DNA of 64,000 nt from contig KV748182.1 of assembly GCA_001692895.1 (NCBI GenBank), forward strand, positions 3,910,341 through 3,974,340, written 5' to 3'. The position numbers and the translations under genes are program-made. Shown here in pieces: positions 59,011-64,000 of the stretch. Each line of letters begins with the position of its first letter. Within the stretch, counting starts at the first letter, position 1. Under the pieces are notes generated by a model, which was not told where the DNA came from, did not search any database, and worked only from the letters and a program-made list of their open reading frames with translations. Source of the DNA: Cenococcum geophilum 1.58 (taxonomy: Eukaryota; Ascomycota; Dothideomycetes; Gloniales; Gloniaceae).

Positions 59011-60880
59011 GCCTTCTCGGCCAACGCCCTCTCTGCGATTAACGCTTTCTATACCTTTGCCTACCTCCCATAGGAGCTGTAGTAGAGCTACAGAAATGCC
59101 CTATAGCGCCTTTTAGCAGAAAGGAAGTTTAACCTTAATAATTAACTTAACAATAGTAAGCTGAAATTAAGTAGAATATATAATGTTAGATTATATAGGA
59201 AGAACTTACCTCCTCTACCCTAGTCAATCCGGGACCTTAATATACACCCTCTTTAAAATTAGTTCTAAGAGGCTTAATAAGTATACCTCCAATCTTATTA
59301 TTAAATAAGGTTATTTTAAGAAATAGATAAGAAGTATGTAAAGGGATAGCAGATCCTCAGCTTAATATAGGTATTTATCTACAAAATGGACAAGTATAGA
59401 TTCCTCTAGAAATATAAGATACACTTAGTAGTATACGGAAATCAACAGGTCCTAGGAGACCTACCTATAAGAGCTACTATATTAGCCAGTACAACCTTCT
59501 AAACCCTTATAGCAATTACCGCAAAATTTAACCTAGAGATAATACAGATAGATATAGTTAATATATTTATTTATTGCGATTTTAACAAAGTTATCTATAT
59601 AAAGCTACTGCTAGGATTTAATAATGGAAAGAAAGATAAAGTACTGCGCTTAAGAAAAGCCCTTTACAAACTATAACAATTACTGCTATTATAGTAGAAG
59701 AATCTTATAAGCTTATTAATAGAATTGGATTTTAAAGAGGTACCCTAGAAGTTGTATATTATGCTAAAAGGTAGAATAATTGTCTTCTTCTATGTTAATA
59801 ATATTATCTTCTGCTACTAAAAGATAGACAAGAAAAACACTTAAGAAGTAATTAAGGAGCTAAGCAAGGAATACCAGATAAGTACCCTTAGCGAGCTAAA
59901 ATAGTTCTTAAAAATTTATATACTATATAATTATAGCTAGAGGCTTCTATAGCTATTATAGGAAGCCTATATTAAGAAAATAGCTAACTAGTATAAGATA
60001 GATCTTAAAGGGCGTCTTCCAGATACTCCTATAGCAGAATCTAAACTCCTTCCTACTAATTACTAATTAATCCATTTAACGCTTCTATCCTCTAATACAG
60101 ACCTACTAGTCCGTCCTATATCCCTACTAAGAGAAGCAGCTTCTATAATACTATATTAGAGAAAAATAAGTTTAATACTTTATATAGCCACTATAACACG
60201 TCCAGATATTACCTTTGCAGTATTATAGCTAGCAAGGTTTAATTAGAACCCTAGCTAAAAGCACCATTAAGCGGTAGATAGAGTAATTTAATACCTATAT
60301 AGTATAAAGAGTAGAGCAATCTATTATAGAGGAGATAAGGAAGGAATAAATAGTAGAGGGAGAGATATAGGAATAGGACAAGATAATAAAAGAGACGGTA
60401 GAAGTAAAGCGCAATTATTTATCTATACTAGTAATACATTATTTATAAATAACTCCATTAATAGAAAGAGCTTATAAGAATATATTATAAAGCTATTTAG
60501 GGGACTAATTACTTAGAGAGCAAATAAGCAGGATATAGTAATGACGTTACGCACAGAAGCTAAGTTGTTAGCCCTATTACAGACAGTAAAGGAAGTAATC
60601 TTTGTTAGTAGGCTATTTAAAGTAATAACATTAAGGCTAAACAAGCCCTTAATTATTAACTGTAATAACACCTAAATACTCCAATTAATTAAAGAAGATA
60701 TAGTTAAGCTAATTATAAAGCTCTAATATGTTAATATCTATTAACACTAGCTACGTTAAAAATATATAATAAGATAAGTAATATTTTAATAGAAAGCGAT
60801 AAAGGAAATAATCGCTAATGGACTTATAAAGGCCCTACCTAAATAGAGGTTTAAGAGCTTTATTAATATTGTTGGTTATA
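59011..60880 (+). pseudogene. Ty1/copia relic: RT and RNase H
   Basis: With TAR stops tolerated the order is the pre-RT segment (59020-59330), RT (about 59380-59960; KYKIHLVVYGNQQVLGD, VVYIKL-like sequence near 59590, RLRKALYKL, and FFYVNNIIF where the YVDD box is expected, near 59790) and RNase H (about 60180-60860; LYIATITRPDITFAV, TEAKLLALLQTVKEVIF, IANGLIKALPKQRFKSF). The YVDD box has become YVNN. Integrase and gag are not found, so the element is 5' truncated. Confidence 0.82.
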
Positions 60881-61250
60881 TAGGGTGACTTACCAATAAC
60901 GACTACTCGAGTAGGGTTATAGTGATGTTGGTTAATAAAGCTTATTGATTGAAATGAGGAAGGGCGAGGAGCTTAAGGCTCCTCGCCACGCTAGTGCCGC
61001 GGCGACACGTGATGGCAACTTGCCATTACGTGACGGCAGTTTGCTATACGTGACGGCAAATTGCCTTATTCCCGACACTAGTAACTCTTCTTTTGTGGTT
61101 GCCCTCTATATACAAATACTGCTTAACTATTATAACAAATATGGATTTTCCTTACTTACTATTACCATTGTAATATAAGTCTTACTATCCTAAAATTTGC
61201 CTCTTAGCACGTGGTGCTTTCTTACTAAGGAGTTATGGGTAGATATTATA
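60881..61250. repeat. Copia 3' flank with a hairpin and 20-bp repeats
   Basis: A perfect hairpin at 60963-60987 (GGCGAGGAGC TTAAG GCTCCTCGCC) is followed by three tandem 20-21-bp units at 61007-61067 (ACGTGACGGCAAATTGCCTT type). Each unit contains an inverted GGCAA/TTGCC pair. It may be the LTR of the preceding relic. An overlapping 77-codon frame (60945-61178) is not considered a gene. Confidence 0.6.
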
Positions 61251-63340
61251 TTAGGGCTGTTAGGGCCGCTAAGGCGCTAGCTATAAGTAAGCTAATAGTG
61301 ATTTTCTATGCTGGGTATGGAAAATCCTAATTAGCTAGTTGAAATCAGGGTCTGTAGAGTATTATACTTTTACTCCCTTTTAACCTAACCTTTAACTTAT
61401 ACGTATAAAGTATTTATATTAATAAACGTTTCTAGAGCCTTATTTAGGTTTACCTTTATTATTATATCTACTGGGTTATCTTAACTATTAATCCATTAAA
61501 TTTTAAAGAGTTTTTGCCATTTATAAGATTAATAAAGTGCTATAATATTAATTATAAGGCGCTTCTTTTTTATAGTACTAAGCTTAACTAAGCACTTATA
61601 GAGGGAGTATAAGTTAGTATATACGATTATAGGGATAATAGGAAGTTTGAGTTGATCTATAATTATCTTTAGGGTAGTTCCAATTGTAATTGCTATATTA
61701 ACTCCGCTAACTATTCTATATATCTCTAACGCTAGAACGCTTTAAGTAACGCATTTGCTCTTAGTTAAGCTTTAATAGATAAGATTACTATAGATCGTGA
61801 AGTTATTCTCTCTAGTAGATTTATTTGTAATAATAATCTTATATCCTAGCTAGGAGCTAAAATCTTTGTTATTTGTGAATAATCTATTAATAAATACAAA
61901 GAGCTTAGTGGTGGGAAGATTAATAGGTACATAGAGTAGTCCCCGGTCGAGATAGTTTATTTACTAAGAGAGACGCTTATTTAGGGCAAGGACGTTATCC
62001 TTAGTTAGTTCTTAGTATTAAGCGGTAATAAAGAGATTAAATAAAGCCTTAGGTTAATAGATAGAAGCGATATAAGCTCTATAAGCGCGTTGCTCTATAT
62101 ATCCTTATTTTAGAGAATTAATATTAATAACGTTGATCTTCTTGCCTTAACCCTTCTGGCATAAAGTAATGGAATTCTCGTTTAGGGAGAGGACATATCT
62201 ATTAAAGAGTAATAGTGTTATTAAATTAAGCTTTTCCTTTAGCTTTGCTATAAGATTTGCCTTTACTAGCTTGTTTTCTTTAAGAGCTAAGAATCGGTTA
62301 TCTTCTAAGATAATTATATTATTGGTTTATATACCGATGATTCCAAATAGAGTTCCTGTAGTTATAATAAGGAAGTATAGATTAAATATAGAAGTAGTTA
62401 TTAAAAGCTTCTCTTTATAGTGCTTGCTATAGGTAGCCTACTAGTAAGTTTCTACCTCTGCGATTCTATATAATGGCTTAAGCATAACTATAATTGTATC
62501 TTCGGAGTATTAGTGGCAAATTTACTCTGGAAGGTATGCTAATATTAAGCGCTAAAGGTGCATCTCTAATTAGGTATAGGCCTAAGTAATATCTTGCAGA
62601 TAAACTGCTATTCTATTCTTTATTAGGGAGGGAGCTAGTGTAATAATAACTTGCTAACTGGCTTGTTGAATTATAGGAGATTATATAAGAATTACCTTTT
62701 TACTATTATTATTGTAGCCTTAGATAATAAGCCTTAATTTCTTAAATAGGGCGTTAGTAGCTTTGCCTTTAATCTTATTAACTATTCTTAACTTAAAGAT
62801 GCGAACTTTATTAAACTTAATAGGGTTATACTTCTTAAATTTAAAGACCCCTCTTGTAATGAGACTATTGATTTCCTGCTTATTAGATGCTTAGAAAGGA
62901 GCTCCTGAAGTTATAATACGACCTTCCTTTTAGAGCTGTTTTGCGAGTTTAAAGTTAGCCTTTTTCTTAGCTGTTATAAAGGCTATTAATAGCTTAACTC
63001 TATTCTTAATGGTGGCAACAAATTACTCTTTAAAATTAATAAGATATTAGCGATTTTATAATCCCTTTGGGCGACCTCTACCGCGTTATAGTTGCGGTAT
63101 ATCTACTACAATTATATTAGGATTATGGTCGCCTTCTAGAGCATATTAATTATAGCTCTTCTCTAGGGCATCTTCTATGGTATCCTATAAAGGCTCGGAA
63201 CTATTATCTTTATAGTAAGGCTTAATAATAGTTAAATGGAATTAAGTGGGTCTATAAGGCATCTAAATAGTGCAAGTTTAACTATTAATTGTAATAAGTT
63301 AATATAGGCCTAACTATTCTCCCTTTTTACGCTATACGCG
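61250..63340 (-). pseudogene. Ty1/copia relic on the minus strand: linker, RT, RNase H
   Basis: Read right to left. The RT start is near 62990-62700 (NKQEINSLITRGVFKFKKYN, then FKLRIVNKIKGKATNALF), continuing with RIAVYLQDIT.AYT near 62610 and VMLKPLYRIAEVET near 62480. The RNase H start is near 61990-61850 (DNVLALNKRLSY, LPTTKLFVFINRLFTNNKDF). TAR stops abound. Its RT resembles C1 more than the relic at 59011, so the two neighbours belong to different copia lineages. The ends and LTRs are not clear. Confidence 0.75.
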
Positions 63341-63411
63341 TACCTTAGACTAAAGTGGTAGATTAAGCGTAGTTAAGGTATTTGGGCTATTTCTTATTCC
63401 TAATACGTTAT

Positions 63412-63655
63412 TGTCGACCTGAATCAGGTTATCTTATCACCGACTCAGCTGCCTCCCATTGACTCAGTCATTGACTCAATCATTGACTCGATCATTGACT
63501 CAGTCACCTACCCCTTGTTTCCATTGCCACCCCCCTACCCCCTTCTCGTTCTCATTTCCTACACCTTTCCTATATATATATAGAGGCTCTAGAGCCACCA
63601 TTCAATAGACAGAGTCATCATTCTTTTCTTACAATCGGTACACGGACTTCCGATT
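63412..63655 (+). repeat. Copia-type 5' LTR (boundaries approximate)
   Basis: Begins about TGTCGACCTGAATCAGG and contains four 12-bp-spaced TGACTC motifs, a C-rich stretch, and a TATA box TATATATATAGAGG (63570-63583), matching the TATATATAGAGG of the LTR at 36490. A gag frame follows. The right end (about CCGATTATCA) is an estimate. Confidence 0.6.
63460..63502 (+). promoter_or_regulatory. Array of TGACTCA-type sites at 12-bp spacing
   Basis: TGACTCA at 63460, 63472 and 63496 and TGACTCG at 63484, exactly 12 bp apart, about 70-110 bp before the TATA box. TGACTCA is the site of the fungal bZIP activator of amino-acid starvation (Gcn4/Cpc1 type). It suggests stress-controlled LTR transcription; binding is inference. 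Confidence 0.6.
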
Positions 63656-63839
63656 ATCAGTTATAAGCCCGGGTTGCTTACCGTATTGCCCCTATTCAAC
63701 TATTTAATTTAATTAATCTATTTAATTAATATACCCCTTATCAAAATACTACTTATTACCAAATCCTTCAACCTTTCTGCAAGCACCTTTTTAATATAAC
63801 TTCTCAACCACCTACCCAAGCTATCACCACAACGGTGAT

Positions 63840-64000
63840 ATTATTGAGCTAAGCTGATTAGGACGAATGGATCAACTTTATTAGGCTTCAAGCCCAAACA
63901 GGAGACGTATAGAAATACGTCGACCCCTCAACCAAACGGGACAAGTTGCCCCAATTAATTAAACCAGTCTTTCCTAGACCTCAAGATATAAAGACAGGAA
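63840..64000 (+). pseudogene. Start of copia gag, cut by window edge
   Basis: A frame of about 50 codons reads DEWINFIRLQAQTGDV.KYV, DPSTKRDKLPQLIKP, resembling the start of copia gag (an aromatic/Asp-rich segment followed by a YVDP motif). TAA and TAG near 63853 and 63861, and TAG at about 63910, replace probable Gln and Trp codons. Confidence 0.6.

Noticed and set aside
60945-61178. Plus-strand 77-codon frame
   Set aside because: It covers a hairpin and 20-bp tandem repeats; no protein family resemblance.

Overview
The window looks like a chromosome segment of a filamentous ascomycete (Pezizomycotina). Short 44-80 nt introns, fungal gene families (a STAND-type N-terminal domain with ankyrin repeats, a C14 caspase protein, a TPR-CHAT protein, a DUF6594-type membrane protein) and stop codons concentrated at former CAG/CAA and TGG codons point that way. 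The stop pattern is what repeat-induced point mutation (RIP, CpA to TpA) leaves. I cannot name the species. I see no tRNA, rRNA, CRISPR array or telomere repeat.

Layout. (1) 1-2366, minus: a multi-exon ankyrin-repeat gene that runs off the left edge and carries a frameshift near position 120. (2) 2.4-37.6 kb: a RIP-degraded transposon block. Its core is a nest of LTR elements: an outer Ty3/gypsy element (G1, 3565-5981 and 26643-28175) is split by a Ty1/copia element (C1, 5982-26637), which carries two further gypsy elements, G2 (8229-17153, plus) and G3 (20030-25870, minus). All three inserted elements have equal-length LTR pairs (219, 217 and 211 bp). Two have exact 5-bp target duplications; the third has one mismatch. 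Several small TIR elements, minisatellites and copia remains follow. (3) 37.6-43.4 kb: a less mutated island with a Dim1-like pseudogene fragment, a CHAT pseudogene, an intact 649-aa caspase-domain gene, a small pseudogene with three stops, and an intact five-exon DUF6594-like gene with a tandemly triplicated membrane segment. (4) 44.0-47.3 kb: a degenerate Crypton-like element with Ndc10/GCR1_C-type domains and two tandem arrays. (5) 47569-52138: a Mutator-like (MULE) element with perfect 53-bp TIRs and a perfect 9-bp target duplication, ending 140 bp before (6) 52279-55734, an intact intronless TPR-CHAT gene. (7) 55.7-64 kb: a MITE, an intron-containing pseudogene of alpha-aminoadipate reductase (Lys2), two opposite-strand copia relics, and a copia LTR and gag start at the right edge.

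How the genes fit together. The intact genes resemble parts of fungal self/non-self recognition and regulated cell-death systems: two clan CD protease-like proteins (C14 caspase and CHAT), a NOD-like-receptor-type N-terminal domain with ankyrin repeats, and a multi-pass membrane protein. They sit in or beside a RIP-mutated block, and several relics of the same kind (a second CHAT, a small beta-rich protein) lie among them. This looks like a birth-and-death island of immune-like genes. A functional link among them is inference; only the domain content and the proximity are visible.
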